Assembly: GCF_002157835.1 (NCBI RefSeq)
Contig: NZ_CP020812.1
Span: 42,338 to 106,337, forward strand
Length of the DNA: 64,000 nucleotides
Direction: 5' to 3'
From: Mycobacterium dioxanotrophicus
GTDB lineage: Bacteria; Actinomycetota; Actinomycetes; Mycobacteriales; Mycobacteriaceae
Positions 8,490-17,810 of this stretch are shown piece by piece. How positions within the stretch are numbered: position 1 is the first letter of the stretch; each line of letters begins with the position of its first letter. The position numbers and the translations under genes were made by a program. The notes below the pieces were generated by a model. It was not told where the DNA came from. It searched no databases and was given only the letters and a program-made list of their open reading frames with translations.

Positions 8490-9737
8490 ATGCTGAGACA
8501 AACACCAAACGGCCGTCGGTGCGAATTGAAGCGTGAGCGGGAGGACGCGGTTCCGGACGGCGCCGTGAGCGGGGGAGTGGCTGCAATCTTTTCCAACCGC
8601 GAGGCTGTCCGTCCGGAGATAGCAGACTCGTGGGAGCGATCGCTGAGATCGGTTGACCCGTCGCGCGGTTGCGCACCGACCCATACCGAGTGCGCGACGG
8701 ACCTGTGGAACGCCTCACCGCTGCGGCGGCCGATCGACGAGCTGGCTGATGACCTGCAGCAGATTGCCCATGCGGGATTCGTCGTCGGCGTCACTGACGA
8801 GTGGGGCACTTTGCTTTGGACCTGCGGCGGCCGGGTGATGCGTCGGCGCGCGGAACGCGTAAACTTCGCGCCGGGGGCACGGTGGAGTGAATCGGCCGTC
8901 GGCACCAACGCGCTGGCTTTGGCTCTGCATAATCGGCGCCCCAGCGCCGTGTTCTCGAGTGAGCACCTGGTGGACACGCTGCACGATTGGGTGTGTTACA
9001 GCTCGCCGATCCGCAGCCCCCACGGGAAAACCCTTGGCGCATTAGATTTCTCCACGACCTGCAAGCTGGCCAACCCTCTCGCGATGGCGACAGTGCGGGC
9101 GATGGCCGCGTTGGTCGAAACGCGCGTACGGGAACTGCAACCAACCAGCGTCGCGCGGGACTCGGCTGCCAAGGTCGCGCTTCGCTGCTTGAGCCGTACT
9201 GAAGTCACCGTCGATGACGCGCCCGTTCAAGTCAGCCCGAGGCAGGCAGAAATCTTGGCGCTGTTGACCCTTCGTCCCGACGGCTACACTCCCGCAGAGC
9301 TAAGCCTCGCGCTCTACGGCGACCGCCCGGTTTCGATGTCGACGCTCAAATCCGAAGTGTCGCGCCTGCGCCGAATGATGGGCGGCGGGATCGCGGCCCA
9401 TCGCTACATGCTTACCGCGCCCGTGTGGTGCGACGCGGTCGAGGTGCTCCGGTGTCTATCCGCCGGCGACACCGTAGCCGCGGTGGAGCAGTATCGCGGA
9501 CCGCTATTGCCCCACTCGGAAGCCCCTGGTGTCGTGGACTGGCGACACCGGCTGGAAGTCGCCATCCGGGAAGCGGCGCTGCAGAGCAATGACCCGAACG
9601 TGGCGATAATCCTCGGTGAACGGATCGACCACGATTTCGAGCTCCATGAACATGCTCTAAATCTCCTGCCGCCCACTGATAGTCGCACGCCACTTGTCGC
9701 CGGACGTTTGTCCGTATCACGGCGGAACATGGTGTGA
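8490..9737 (+). CDS. GAF-domain transcriptional regulator with OmpR-type winged helix
   Basis: 415 aa. Residues 40-220 resemble the AcoR-type sensor ([13 protein letters not shown], then [13 protein letters not shown] and [16 protein letters not shown]). Instead of a Fis helix it ends in a winged-helix unit ([31 protein letters not shown]...[12 protein letters not shown]) as in GAF regulators common in actinobacteria. It begins about 50 bp after the acyl-CoA synthetase and overlaps the sigma factor start by 3 bases (GTGA), so it is translationally coupled to sigC. It is a second sensor in the cluster beside the AcoR-like protein. The ligand is unknown. The ATG chosen has only a weak ribosome site. 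Confidence 0.82.
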   Translation: MLRQTPNGRRCELKREREDAVPDGAVSGGVAAIFSNREAVRPEIADSWERSLRSVDPSRGCAPTHTECATDLWNASPLRRPIDELADDLQQIAHAGFVVGVTDEWGTLLWTCGGRVMRRRAERVNFAPGARWSESAVGTNALALALHNRRPSAVFSSEHLVDTLHDWVCYSSPIRSPHGKTLGALDFSTTCKLANPLAMATVRAMAALVETRVRELQPTSVARDSAAKVALRCLSRTEVTVDDAPVQVSPRQAEILALLTLRPDGYTPAELSLALYGDRPVSMSTLKSEVSRLRRMMGGGIAAHRYMLTAPVWCDAVEVLRCLSAGDTVAAVEQYRGPLLPHSEAPGVVDWRHRLEVAIREAALQSNDPNVAIILGERIDHDFELHEHALNLLPPTDSRTPLVAGRLSVSRRNMV

Positions 9738-10372
9738 AGGGCAACGCGGACTTCGCGGGTATCGACCGTGGCGGCGATGAATTCTGCCGCGAAGACGACG
9801 CAGTCACCCGCCTTGCCCTGTCAGCCGGTCGGGGTGACCCCGACGCTCTCGAGCAGTTCGTGAAGTCCACCCGGCGCGATGTGTGGCGCTTGATTGCATA
9901 CCTGGCCGACGTCGGTAGCGCGGACGACCTCACTCAAGAGACGTTCCTGCGCGCCATCGGTTCGCTGCCGCGCTTCACCGGGCGATCCTCGGCGCGAACG
10001 TGGCTGTTGTCCATCGCGCGGCGGGTCGTCGTCGACCAGATCCGTCGCGATCGGTGCCGTCCGCGTGCCACCGCGGCGGACTTGCACAATGTGGTCGAGC
10101 TGGACAGGTTTCAGGGCGGCCAGCGTCGCGCTGGCGCCCAGTTCGAGGAAGTCGTTGAGATCAGGATGCTGCTCGACGGTCTCGACACCGATCGGCGGCA
10201 AGCTCTCCTACTCACTCAGGTGTTGGGCTTGTCCTACGCCGAGGCCGCCCAGGTTTGTGGCTGTCCGGTCGGCACCATCCGGTCACGGGTCGCACGGGCT
10301 CGGACCGACCTGATCAACGCAGCACACGGACGCGACCGCGCGCTCGACGCCAACGATTCCGCCGGACTGTAG
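9734..10372 (+). CDS. sigC: ECF RNA polymerase sigma factor, SigC-like
   Basis: 212 aa. Region 2 reads [27 protein letters not shown] and region 4 reads [32 protein letters not shown]; both strongly resemble mycobacterial SigC. The start is the GTG at 9734, overlapping the upstream stop. In M. tuberculosis SigC is linked to copper acquisition (established knowledge), and here it is followed by lipoproteins of copper-binding type, a zf-HC2 membrane protein and the copper monooxygenase. It is about 25 residues longer at the N-terminus than the M. tuberculosis protein. It probably directs transcription of some genes in this cluster, but I did not find a confident SigC promoter consensus. Confidence 0.9.
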   Translation: MKGNADFAGIDRGGDEFCREDDAVTRLALSAGRGDPDALEQFVKSTRRDVWRLIAYLADVGSADDLTQETFLRAIGSLPRFTGRSSARTWLLSIARRVVVDQIRRDRCRPRATAADLHNVVELDRFQGGQRRAGAQFEEVVEIRMLLDGLDTDRRQALLLTQVLGLSYAEAAQVCGCPVGTIRSRVARARTDLINAAHGRDRALDANDSAGL

Positions 10373-10710
10373 CTTCCCTCCTCGGTTGCCTGCCCTACAC
10401 GTGGCACGCCGGGCGGGTTTGCGGCATGGCTTTGCCCCGCCGCGGGAGAGCACGACACGTCGGAACCAAAGGCGTGACTTGGCGGGAACCTCTCGGCGAC
10501 TTCATCCGACTACTGAACGAATAAGCAACCCTCAACGCCCGGGCCGTGTTTCCGGGCTTGGCGAGAAGGACCACGATGACCGATATGCGGCCCGCCGCTG
10601 ACAGGCTACGTGTCGATGTCGTCATCCGCGCATGTCGAGGCGCAGGCGGTGCATTCCTGCCTGCCAATTTCGGGCCCGGCCAGCGGCGGGTTCGGCAAGC
10701 TGACGGCGAA

Positions 10711-11637
10711 ATGCGGCGGTGCCGGAAGCAAGCGTCGGTGCCGGTGGCGGTGCTCGCGGCGGTGGCGTTGATCATGACTTCTTGCACGGGTAGCGGCAAT
10801 GACCTAGCGACCGCGGCCCCCACGGGTCCGTCCACCGCTGCGACGTCGCCCAGCGACCAGCACCGCGCCGCTGGTGATGAGCCTCATGAGCACGACGGCG
10901 CCGGCCACCAGCATGGTGCCTCGGGCGGCGGGCTAACCCCGGTGCAGGATGGCTTTCGGCTGGCAACACAGCAGATACCGACCGCGGCGGGCCAGCAGAG
11001 CGAGCTGTCGTTCCGCGTCTCCGGGCCGTCGGGCGCGCCGCAGACCCGCTTTGAGGAAGTGCATGAAAAGCTGATGCATGTGTTTGTGGTCCGGCAGGAT
11101 CTGAACGACTTCTATCACATTCATCCAACAATGGCGCCCGACGGAACCTGGTCAGTGCCGTTGACTTTGCGCCGCCCCGGTCCGTACAGGTTGGTAACCG
11201 ACTTCGTGGCCGTCGACGAGCAGAACCAGCCTCATCCGCTGGTGCTGGGAACCGACTTTGAACTCGCCGGACCCTATTCACCGGAGCCGTTGCCGACACC
11301 CTCCCGCGAGGCCAGCGTGGGCGGCTACGCGGTGCGCGTCGACGGTGATCTGGTCGCGGGCCAGACGAGCATGATGGCGGTGCGGATCACCCAAGGAGGT
11401 GCCCCGGTCACGGATATGAAGCCCTATCTGGGTGCGATGGCCCACGTCGCAGCGTTCCACGAGGGGGATCTGGAGGTGGTGCACATGCACCCCCAGGAGG
11501 CATCAAGCGACGGCGTGTCGCCGTCAGATTTGATGGTGCATGCCGATTTCCCGGTTGCGGGGTTGTACCGCGTTTTCATCCAATTCCAGACCAAGGGACA
11601 GGTGCACACCGCACCTATCACCCTTTCGGTGCAATGA
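10711..11637 (+). CDS. Copper-binding-type lipoprotein (His/Met-rich, secreted)
   Basis: 308 aa from the ATG at 10711, which puts a signal peptide (VPVAVLAAVALIMTSC) with a lipobox Cys at the start. An ATG at 10576 with a better ribosome site (GAGAAGGA) would add 45 residues before the signal, so the start is uncertain. A His-rich linker (EPHEHDGAGHQHG) precedes two similar beta-domains: the first has LMHVFVVRQDLNDFYHIHP and the second LGAMAHVAAFHEGDLEVVHMHP, with His and Met spaced as in copper-carrier proteins. It is second in the sigC-led group. A decayed paralogue lies at about 22.05-22.88 kb. The copper-delivery role is inferred. Confidence 0.8.
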   Translation: MRRCRKQASVPVAVLAAVALIMTSCTGSGNDLATAAPTGPSTAATSPSDQHRAAGDEPHEHDGAGHQHGASGGGLTPVQDGFRLATQQIPTAAGQQSELSFRVSGPSGAPQTRFEEVHEKLMHVFVVRQDLNDFYHIHPTMAPDGTWSVPLTLRRPGPYRLVTDFVAVDEQNQPHPLVLGTDFELAGPYSPEPLPTPSREASVGGYAVRVDGDLVAGQTSMMAVRITQGGAPVTDMKPYLGAMAHVAAFHEGDLEVVHMHPQEASSDGVSPSDLMVHADFPVAGLYRVFIQFQTKGQVHTAPITLSVQ

Positions 11638-11738
11638 TTCCGCCGTCAACGGCGAGTTAAAGGCGAAAGAAATCGAATGACATCTGAACCGAGCGAAACC
11701 AACAACGAACAGCAGTGAAACAACGAAGGAGAACAGCA

Positions 11739-12230
11739 ATGCGGCGCAAGCTGATCGTGTCTATCGGCGTCCTGGCTGCAGCAGCGTCGCTGGCGGCATG
11801 TAGCGGACAAGGCGGCACCGGGGCAGGGACGACTGCGACGAGCAGCGCCGCGGCCGCAGCTGAGACGACCTCCTCGACCGCGCCGGGGGGCGGGGAGCAC
11901 TCCGGACACAACAGCGCAGGGGAACAGTCGCCGACCGCCGCTCCGGCGCCATCCGCACCCGCACCCGGGGCGATGACGATCGACGTCACGGTGAGCGGTG
12001 GAAAGGTGAGCACGGCTAAACAGCTCGTGGATGTCCCAGTGGGTTCGCCGGTGGAGCTAGTGGTGACTTCCGACGTCGCCGACCATGTACACGTGCACGG
12101 GTACGACGAGATGGTCGACGTAGTTCCCGGCGTCCCCGCGCGGGTAGGGTTCATCGCGTCGATTCCTGGCGTGTTCGAGGTGGAGCTCGAGAACGCCAAG
12201 CTGCGCCTGCTGCAGCTGAGGGTGCAGTGA
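11739..12230 (+). CDS. Cupredoxin-like lipoprotein
   Basis: 163 aa from the ATG at 11739 after AGGAGA. The N-terminus MRRKLIVSIGVLAAAASLAAC is a lipoprotein signal. A low-complexity Ala/Ser/Thr linker with EHSGHN is followed by a cupredoxin-type beta-sandwich (ITIDVTVSGGKVS-like start, VADHVHVHGYDEMVDV, VPARVGFIASIPGVFEVELE). The HVHVHGYD motif replaces the usual blue-copper ligand set; no Cys ligand is present, so type-1 electron transfer is unlikely and metal carriage is more likely. Its stop overlaps the next gene by 4 bases, so the two are translationally coupled. Confidence 0.82.
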   Translation: MRRKLIVSIGVLAAAASLAACSGQGGTGAGTTATSSAAAAAETTSSTAPGGGEHSGHNSAGEQSPTAAPAPSAPAPGAMTIDVTVSGGKVSTAKQLVDVPVGSPVELVVTSDVADHVHVHGYDEMVDVVPGVPARVGFIASIPGVFEVELENAKLRLLQLRVQ

Positions 12231-13642
12231 CCGAAGTCGTCCTTGCGCACGGCGTTGGCGGGCGATCCGATCTTCCGATCCCGGTGTGGCTCGCGATGTA
12301 CGCCGCGGGTTTCGTCCTGGTGGTCACGTTCTTCGGGCTGGCCACGCTGTGGCGGACCCCCAAGTTGCGCGGCATCGAGGCAGGCCGCACGGTTCCGGGA
12401 CTTGCGCAGCGGATCATCGACGCACCCGCGGTTCGCCGGGCGCTTCGAGGGATCGGGGTCGCGCTGTTGGCGATCACGCTCGCGGTGGCGGCGTTCGGAC
12501 CCGATGATCCGAGCCGCAATCCGGCGCCGACCTGGTTCTTCGTGTGGCTGTGGGTGGGGGTGCCGTTCGCGTCGATGCTCATCGGCCCGTTCTATCGGGC
12601 GCTGAACCCGCTGCGGGCGATCTCCGCTGGATTGACGGCGGTGCTGGGCAAACGGCTCACAATCGCGGCGGCGCGGCCGCACGCCCAGCAGGCGGTCGCC
12701 GCCCACAGTTCTGCTGTGCTTTCGCCGGCGCAACCCGACGCCCCGCAGCCGCGATATCCGGAGCGGTGGGGCTACTGGCCCGCCGTGGTGAGCATCCTCG
12801 TATTTGTCTGGCTGGAGCTGGTCTACCGCGACGCGTCGAAGCCGCACACGGTGCTGCTGTTCATCGTTGTCTACGCGGTGCTGCAGGTGGCCGGGGGCGT
12901 GCGCTACGGGCAGGAATGGTTCGCCCGCGCAGACGGTTTCGAGGTGTACTCCGATCTCGTCGGTCGGCTCAGCCCGCTTGGGCGACGTGCAGACCGTCGG
13001 TTGGTTTGGCGCAACCCGTTGGACGGGCTGGCGTCGGTGCGCCCGCGGCCCGGTCTGGTCGCGGTCGTGTGCACGCTGCTGGGCTCTACGGCTTTCGACG
13101 GGCTGACCCGCACCACGGCGTGGTACGCGCTGACCGAACGCGCCAGTGAGCAGCCGGCCAACGCAGTGCTGGGCACCGTGGGCCTGCTGGCCAGTATCGG
13201 CCTAGTCACCGTGATCTACCTCGGTGCCGCGCGCGCCAGCACCGTCATCGGGCACACCGAATCGGGGCTGAAGCCCGCGGCGGTCTTCGTGCACTCGCTG
13301 ATTCCGATCATGCTGGGTTATGCGATCGCACATTACTTTTCGTTCTTCGTCTTCCAGGGCCAGGCCGGTTACATCCTGGCCTCCGATCCGTTCGGCCGGG
13401 GCTGGAACCTGTTCGGTACCACAACGTGGCAGATCGACTACCTAGTCATCTCGCCCACTACGATCGGGTTGGTCCAGGTGGGCGCGATCGTGCTCGGTCA
13501 CGTCACCGGCGTCGTCGCCGCTCACGATCGCGCGGTGGGCTACTTCGCCAAGCGTGACGCCGTCCACGCCCAGTACGCCTTGCTGGGCGCCATGGTGTTG
13601 TTCACCTTCGCCGGCATAGGGCTACTCGTCGGCTCCGGCTGA
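12227..13642 (+). CDS. Polytopic membrane protein coupled to the cupredoxin lipoprotein
   Basis: 471 aa with about ten hydrophobic spans. It starts at a GTG overlapping the upstream stop (GTGA). Proteins of this kind occur widely next to cupredoxin lipoproteins in actinobacteria and are often labelled fenitrothion hydrolase, a label I would not trust. Conserved-looking features are HG in the N-terminus (LAHGVGG), AHYFSFFVFQGQAGYI and the C-terminal HVTGVVAAHDRAV; the histidines at membrane edges would suit a metal role. By context it may be an inner-membrane copper or electron-transfer partner for the lipoproteins. The function is not established. Confidence 0.72.
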   Translation: MTEVVLAHGVGGRSDLPIPVWLAMYAAGFVLVVTFFGLATLWRTPKLRGIEAGRTVPGLAQRIIDAPAVRRALRGIGVALLAITLAVAAFGPDDPSRNPAPTWFFVWLWVGVPFASMLIGPFYRALNPLRAISAGLTAVLGKRLTIAAARPHAQQAVAAHSSAVLSPAQPDAPQPRYPERWGYWPAVVSILVFVWLELVYRDASKPHTVLLFIVVYAVLQVAGGVRYGQEWFARADGFEVYSDLVGRLSPLGRRADRRLVWRNPLDGLASVRPRPGLVAVVCTLLGSTAFDGLTRTTAWYALTERASEQPANAVLGTVGLLASIGLVTVIYLGAARASTVIGHTESGLKPAAVFVHSLIPIMLGYAIAHYFSFFVFQGQAGYILASDPFGRGWNLFGTTTWQIDYLVISPTTIGLVQVGAIVLGHVTGVVAAHDRAVGYFAKRDAVHAQYALLGAMVLFTFAGIGLLVGSG

Positions 13643-13657
13643 ACACCTAGAACGCTC

Positions 13658-14404
13658 ATGAGCGACCAAAGGGAAGTGGACTGCGATCTTGCCCGCGAGG
13701 CGTTGTCGGCGCGGATCGATGGAGAGCGGGGGCCCGTATCCACGGCGCTGGTGGAGAACCATCTGTCGGCGTGTCCGAGGTGTCGGGCGTGGCACGCCCG
13801 AGCGCTCGATCAGGCAGGTCATCTGCGGGAGCTTGCGGCGGTGGCGGGTTTGCGCCCTCCGCAGACAGCGGACTCCCCTGACCGCGACGCGGGCGAACGG
13901 TTCCCCGAGCCGGGGGGATCAGGGGCATGGACCTGGGCACGTTGGGCGCTCGGGCTGGTTGGCTTACTCAGCGTGGTGGTGACGGTCGTGCACGCGGTAG
14001 GGGTGGGGGAGGCCGGTGGGGGCTTCGAGGTGAGGGGCACTCATCTTGCCGGCGAGTCCGTCGCATGGTCGGCCGCCATCGGGGTAGCGATGATCGTTGC
14101 TGCTCTCCGCCCAGGCGCTGCCGCAGGTTTGGCCAGCGTGTTGGTCGCATACAGCGCGATGCTCGCGGCGTATGTGGTTGGCGACGCGGCCCAGGGGACT
14201 ATCACCCTGCTGCAGGAGGCTGTGCACCTGCCCGTTGTGGTGGGTGCCGTCTTGGCCCTGCTGGTGTGGCGCGGAACCGGCTCCCGCTACTCGTCGCCGG
14301 GGGGCGATGCATCGCGACCGACCAACGACGACGTCAATCGGCATGGCACGGCGAATTCAGCACGGCGCGCGCACCGGCGGCCGAGTGACGGCGCCGCGGC
14401 CTAG
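13658..14404 (+). CDS. zf-HC2 membrane protein, putative anti-sigma factor (copy 1)
   Basis: 248 aa. The N-terminus has the zinc-binding anti-sigma signature HLSACPRCRAW (His-x3-Cys-x2-Cys) after CDLAREALSARIDGER. Four transmembrane segments follow (about residues 90-210). It starts 15 bp after the membrane protein. A paralogue with the same layout lies at 19554-20297 on the far side of hmoCAB. The obvious partner is the SigC-like factor at 9734; M. tuberculosis SigC has no known anti-sigma factor, so this pairing is inference. The four-span C-terminal half could sense an envelope signal such as copper. Confidence 0.8.
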   Translation: MSDQREVDCDLAREALSARIDGERGPVSTALVENHLSACPRCRAWHARALDQAGHLRELAAVAGLRPPQTADSPDRDAGERFPEPGGSGAWTWARWALGLVGLLSVVVTVVHAVGVGEAGGGFEVRGTHLAGESVAWSAAIGVAMIVAALRPGAAAGLASVLVAYSAMLAAYVVGDAAQGTITLLQEAVHLPVVVGAVLALLVWRGTGSRYSSPGGDASRPTNDDVNRHGTANSARRAHRRPSDGAAA

Positions 14405-14531
14405 CCAGTAGGGCGACCTCGCGCGAGATAACCCTCTGCCCCGGTCGTCGTGAGCACAGCGGCGTCATCGCGGCGACAGCGCGCTCGTTGCCGTCCTGGA
14501 ACCGGGCCACTACGCGGTGTCCGATTCTTGG

Positions 14532-14602
14532 ACAGTTACCGACACGCATCAGGGTTGATGATCACAGTCACATCTGGCTCCTGGTGTGACACAGGATACG
14601 GA
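14532..14602 (+). promoter_or_regulatory. Composite control element B upstream of hmoCAB
   Basis: ACAGTTAC, GACAC, TGATGAT, then GTCACA (14567-14572), 12 bases and TGTGAC (14585-14590), then AGGATACGGA. The order, arms and spacer match the element upstream of the aldehyde dehydrogenase (5251-5322). The dyad ends 104 bp before the hmoC ATG, leaving room for a 5' leader. It is a likely activator site co-ordinating monooxygenase and aldehyde dehydrogenase expression. Confidence 0.72.
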
Positions 14603-14694
14603 CGTGTGAGAAGGACAAGGAGCGACTCAGTGCAATCTGCCCAGACGGATCGCCACGAGACGATTACAAGTAACGTAGGGAGGTAGGTCGACAG

Positions 14695-15588
14695 ATGAGT
14701 ACGACCGAGCGTGCGAAAGCTCGCGCAACGGCGAGCCGCTCGCCCAAGTCCACCAAGGAGGACACCGACTTCAGCGTCTCGCGCGGCGGGAGCGTCGTCG
14801 GGATGGTGGTCGCGATCGGTGCAGTCCTTGGACTGTGCCTGTTCTGGCGGGGGTGGCAGCAGGCATTCGCCTTCAGCCACGGGCTCGACAAGAATTTGCC
14901 GGCGTTCACCTATTTCTGGCTGACACTGCTGGCCTTCAACCTGCTCGTTCTGCCGAGCGTGTTCGCCATCTGGTACCTGAGGATGTGGAAATCGGCCGGC
15001 AACCCAGCTGCGCAAATCACCCGCCAGCAGGAGGGTAAGCGGTTGTGGAACCTGTGGTTGTTGACCCTGGCCTTCACGGTCGCCGTGTTCTTCGGTGGCA
15101 GCTTCTTTGCCGAGGAGGACGCCTCCTGGCACCAGGTAGTGATCCGTGACACAGCATTCACCCCCAGCCACATCGTGCTGTTCTTCGGGATTTTCCCGCT
15201 ACTGATCTACTTAGCCGCAGGCATCTACATCTACGGACGCACAAACCTACCGCACATGTACGGCGGCCGGCGGTTCCCGGTTTCCATCGGGCTGATCATC
15301 GGCGGGTCGGTGCTGCTGCTGTTTCAGGTGGCGATGAACGAGTTCGGGCACTCCTTCTTCACGCCTGAGGAACTGTTCGTCGCGCCGCTGCACTGGCCGT
15401 TCGTGATCTTCGGCTACCTGCTGGCAGGCACGTTCGCGATCTGGTTTGAGACACTGCCCCGCATCGGTGAACTGGCCCGCCAAGAGCAGCAGGAGCACGC
15501 GGCTGGCCAGGGGCAGGCAGTCGAGCAGCGTGCGACGGACGCGGGCGTTTCCGCGACCAGCGGCTCGGCCACCGCGCAGGCCACATAG
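14695..15588 (+). CDS. hmoC: Copper membrane monooxygenase subunit C (PmoC/AmoC/HmoC family)
   Basis: 297 aa integral membrane protein with about six spans. The start is the ATG at 14695 after GGGAGG. Both PmoC copper sites are visible: Asp142, His146 and His159 in DASWHQVVIRDTAFTPSH (D-x3-H-x12-H, CuC), and Asn215, His219 and His233 in NEFGHSFFTPEELFVAPLH (N-x3-H-x13-H, CuD). The first gene of a C-A-B operon, the usual CuMMO order. The actinobacterial branch (hmoCAB of Mycobacterium strain NBB4) is known to oxidise small alkanes and alkenes; the pathway genes nearby fit that substrate class rather than ammonia. Confidence 0.95.
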   Translation: MSTTERAKARATASRSPKSTKEDTDFSVSRGGSVVGMVVAIGAVLGLCLFWRGWQQAFAFSHGLDKNLPAFTYFWLTLLAFNLLVLPSVFAIWYLRMWKSAGNPAAQITRQQEGKRLWNLWLLTLAFTVAVFFGGSFFAEEDASWHQVVIRDTAFTPSHIVLFFGIFPLLIYLAAGIYIYGRTNLPHMYGGRRFPVSIGLIIGGSVLLLFQVAMNEFGHSFFTPEELFVAPLHWPFVIFGYLLAGTFAIWFETLPRIGELARQEQQEHAAGQGQAVEQRATDAGVSATSGSATAQAT

Positions 15589-15619
15589 GCAGCACGGCTG
15601 TTCGCGGCCACTGCGACGT

Positions 15620-15664
15620 CCCTGGGTGGGGCTGGGCGAAGTAGAACCTCAGCCCCACCCAGGG
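15620..15664 (+). promoter_or_regulatory. Perfect 15-bp hairpin between hmoC and hmoA
   Basis: CCCTGGGTGGGGCTG (15620-15634) pairs perfectly with CAGCCCCACCCAGGG (15650-15664) across a 15-base loop. No T-run follows, so it is not a classic intrinsic terminator. It lies 31 bp after hmoC and 71 bp before hmoA. Intergenic hairpins that stabilise or process the mRNA are a likely explanation for unequal C:A:B dosage. Confidence 0.75.
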
Positions 15665-15735
15665 TTTCCACCCCCGCCTCGGGGCGTGGCCCGGCACGCA
15701 TCACAGTTATGAATTAGAAACGGAGTTCCAAAGAA

Positions 15736-16515
15736 ATGACGACCACCGTAGCGAAACCCCCCACGCCGTCGGACCCGGCGCCCTTGGGGAAGGGACGGCG
15801 GATTCTCGGCTGGCGGTGGGAGGTTCTGTTCGCCCTGGCGTTCGTGCCGCTGGTCATCGGCGCCTTCCACCTGAACCAGATGCTGTTCGTCGGCGACTGG
15901 TCCTTCTGGGCGGACTGGAAGGATCGTCAGTGGTGGCCCCTGCTCACGCCGGCGCTGGGCATGATCATTCCGGCGGCGGTGCAGTACATCGCCTGGGACC
16001 GCCTGCGGGTGCCCATCGGGGCCACCGTGTGCGCGGTGTGCCTGATGATCGGCCAGTGGCTTTCCCGCTACTTCAACTTCGACTGGTGGGCCAACATCCC
16101 CATCAACTACACGTGGCCGGAGACCTTCCTGCTCGCCGCGATCATCCTCGACGTCATCCTGCTGGTGAGCAGAAGCTACCTGATCACCGCCGTGTTGGGC
16201 GGACTGATCTGGGGCTTCGTGTTCTGGTACTTCAACTTTGTGATGCTGGCGCCCTACCTTCAGGCGGTGGACTTCCACGGCACGTTGCTGACGGTGGCCG
16301 ACACAATGGGCTTCCACATCACCCGAACGCAGACGCCCGAATACCTGCGCATCATCGAGGAGGGGCACCTGCGTGCGCTCGTCGGCGACATCACCATCGT
16401 GGTGGCCTTCTTCGCCGGCATGCTCAGCGTCGCCACCTACGGGTTCGGTCTTTTGATCGGCAAGTACCTGGCGGTATGGCCGATCGGCAAGTTCTTCAAA
16501 CTCCAGACCAACTGA
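15736..16515 (+). CDS. hmoA: Copper membrane monooxygenase subunit A (PmoA/AmoA/HmoA family)
   Basis: 259 aa with seven or so membrane spans. Family marks are GDWSFWADWKDRQWWP near the N-terminus, INYTWPETF, and ADTMGFHITRTQTPEYLRIIEEG followed by LRALVGD in the last third, all diagnostic of PmoA/AmoA. The start ATG follows AAAGAA at good spacing. It lies 147 bp after hmoC, with the strong hairpin in between, and 23 bp before hmoB. It forms the membrane part of the trimeric CuMMO with hmoC and hmoB. Confidence 0.95.
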   Translation: MTTTVAKPPTPSDPAPLGKGRRILGWRWEVLFALAFVPLVIGAFHLNQMLFVGDWSFWADWKDRQWWPLLTPALGMIIPAAVQYIAWDRLRVPIGATVCAVCLMIGQWLSRYFNFDWWANIPINYTWPETFLLAAIILDVILLVSRSYLITAVLGGLIWGFVFWYFNFVMLAPYLQAVDFHGTLLTVADTMGFHITRTQTPEYLRIIEEGHLRALVGDITIVVAFFAGMLSVATYGFGLLIGKYLAVWPIGKFFKLQTN

Positions 16516-16538
16516 GCGTGAGCGAAAGGTTGACACAG

Positions 16539-17807
16539 ATGTCGCAGCTACAGCGCAGCGCCAGCAGCCGACCAACGGAGGGGCACGCGGGCTGGGCCCG
16601 CCGACTCGCCCTAACCGCGGTCGCCGTGCTCGTGCTTTTGATCGGACTTGCCGCCCCGGCCGCGGCGCACGGTGAGGAAGGCCAGCAGGCCTTCGAGAAG
16701 ACCGCGACGGTGACTTTCTACGATGTCAAGTTCTCCACATCAGAACTCGACATCGGCCAGGAACTCACCATCACCGGCACCTTGCGGGTGATGGAGTCCT
16801 GGCCCGACCACACGCTGGCGGCGCCGGAACTCGGCTTCCTGAGCCTCAACCAGCCCGGACCGGTGTTCTTCGTCACCGAGCGGTGGCTGTCGGATACCTT
16901 CACGCCTCAGTCGGTCAAGATCCACAAGGGCGCGACCTACCCGTTCAAGATCGTGGCCAAGGCGCGGGTGCCGGGCACGTACCATATCCACCCGACGTTC
17001 GCCGTGCACGACGCGGGCACTCTGGTCGGCCCCGGGCAGTCGGTGACAATCGCAGACGCCGGTGAGTTTAGTGTGCCGATGGAGCTGGCCACCGGCGAGA
17101 CGGTGGAACTGGGCGGTTTCGGGATCGGCAATGTCGTCGCGTGGACGGCAATCTCCTTCGTCATCGCTGCGGCCTACCTGGTCTTCTGGATGCGCAAGGG
17201 GCTGCTGTGGCGCGCGTTCCCGGTCGCGGAGGGCCGCGGGGCGTCCATCATCAGCAAAGGCCAAGTCAAGGTCTCGGTAGCCATCGCCGTGCTGGCGTTG
17301 CTCCTCGGGGTCGGCAGCTACGCGTACGCCGAATTGACAACCGGACCGAAGGTACCGCCACAGGTGGCGCGGGTGGAACCGGCGGCCGCGGAGCTCGATC
17401 CTCTGGGCAAGCAACTGAAGGTCCACGTCGACAGCGCGGTCTTCCAGACCGGCACCGGTCGGCTGGAGTTCACGTTGACGGTGACGAACAACAGCCCTCA
17501 GCCGGTCTTGCTGCAGAAGCTGCAGTTCAGCACCTACCAAGCCATCAATCGCGACGTCGCGGCTGGAAGCGCGGCGCCGGACCCCGGTGAGCTGGTCACG
17601 GTGACACCGCCTGGTCAGATCCAGCCGGGAGAGACCCGGACGTTGACCGTCGACCTCGACGGTGCCGCGCTGGCCGAGCAGGGCTTGTTGCCGCTCAACG
17701 AGGCTCAGATCCGGGTGACCGGATTGGTCTTCTTCACCGACGCCTCCGGGCAGAGCGCGATCAGCGAGGTCAACGAACTGACCACGGGCATCCTGCCCAA
17801 GTACTGA
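16539..17807 (+). CDS. hmoB: Copper membrane monooxygenase subunit B (PmoB/AmoB/HmoB family)
   Basis: 422 aa from the ATG at 16539; the same frame is open much further upstream, but only inside hmoA. A signal peptide ends in PAAAHGEEG, so cleavage after AAA would leave His44 as the N-terminal residue, the known CuB ligand position. The other ligands are His149 and His151 in GTYHIHP, followed by the family stretch GTLVGPGQSVTI. Two cupredoxin-like domains flank two membrane spans (about 215-235 and 245-262). It completes the three-subunit enzyme. Confidence 0.95.
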   Translation: MSQLQRSASSRPTEGHAGWARRLALTAVAVLVLLIGLAAPAAAHGEEGQQAFEKTATVTFYDVKFSTSELDIGQELTITGTLRVMESWPDHTLAAPELGFLSLNQPGPVFFVTERWLSDTFTPQSVKIHKGATYPFKIVAKARVPGTYHIHPTFAVHDAGTLVGPGQSVTIADAGEFSVPMELATGETVELGGFGIGNVVAWTAISFVIAAAYLVFWMRKGLLWRAFPVAEGRGASIISKGQVKVSVAIAVLALLLGVGSYAYAELTTGPKVPPQVARVEPAAAELDPLGKQLKVHVDSAVFQTGTGRLEFTLTVTNNSPQPVLLQKLQFSTYQAINRDVAAGSAAPDPGELVTVTPPGQIQPGETRTLTVDLDGAALAEQGLLPLNEAQIRVTGLVFFTDASGQSAISEVNELTTGILPKY

Positions 17808-17810
17808 GGG

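Noticed and set aside
7359..8684. 441-aa minus-strand frame
   Set aside because: Shadow of the acyl-CoA synthetase and the regulator start.
12227..13642. Fenitrothion hydrolase
   Set aside because: A common database label for this membrane family; nothing in the sequence shows a phosphotriesterase active site, and the cupredoxin coupling suggests metal handling.
15589..15735. Intrinsic terminator between hmoC and hmoA
   Set aside because: The hairpin is perfect but no T-run follows, and hmoA and hmoB must be expressed with hmoC.
15816..16538. Long N-terminal extension of the hmoB frame (663 aa in total)
   Set aside because: The extra sequence is hmoA read in another frame. The ATG at 16539 gives a proper signal peptide ending AAAHGEEG.
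14695..17807. Ammonia monooxygenase
   Set aside because: The CuMMO family is shared, but the neighbours are alcohol and aldehyde dehydrogenases and an acyl-CoA synthetase, with no hydroxylamine-oxidation genes, and the operon resembles the mycobacterial hmo type.
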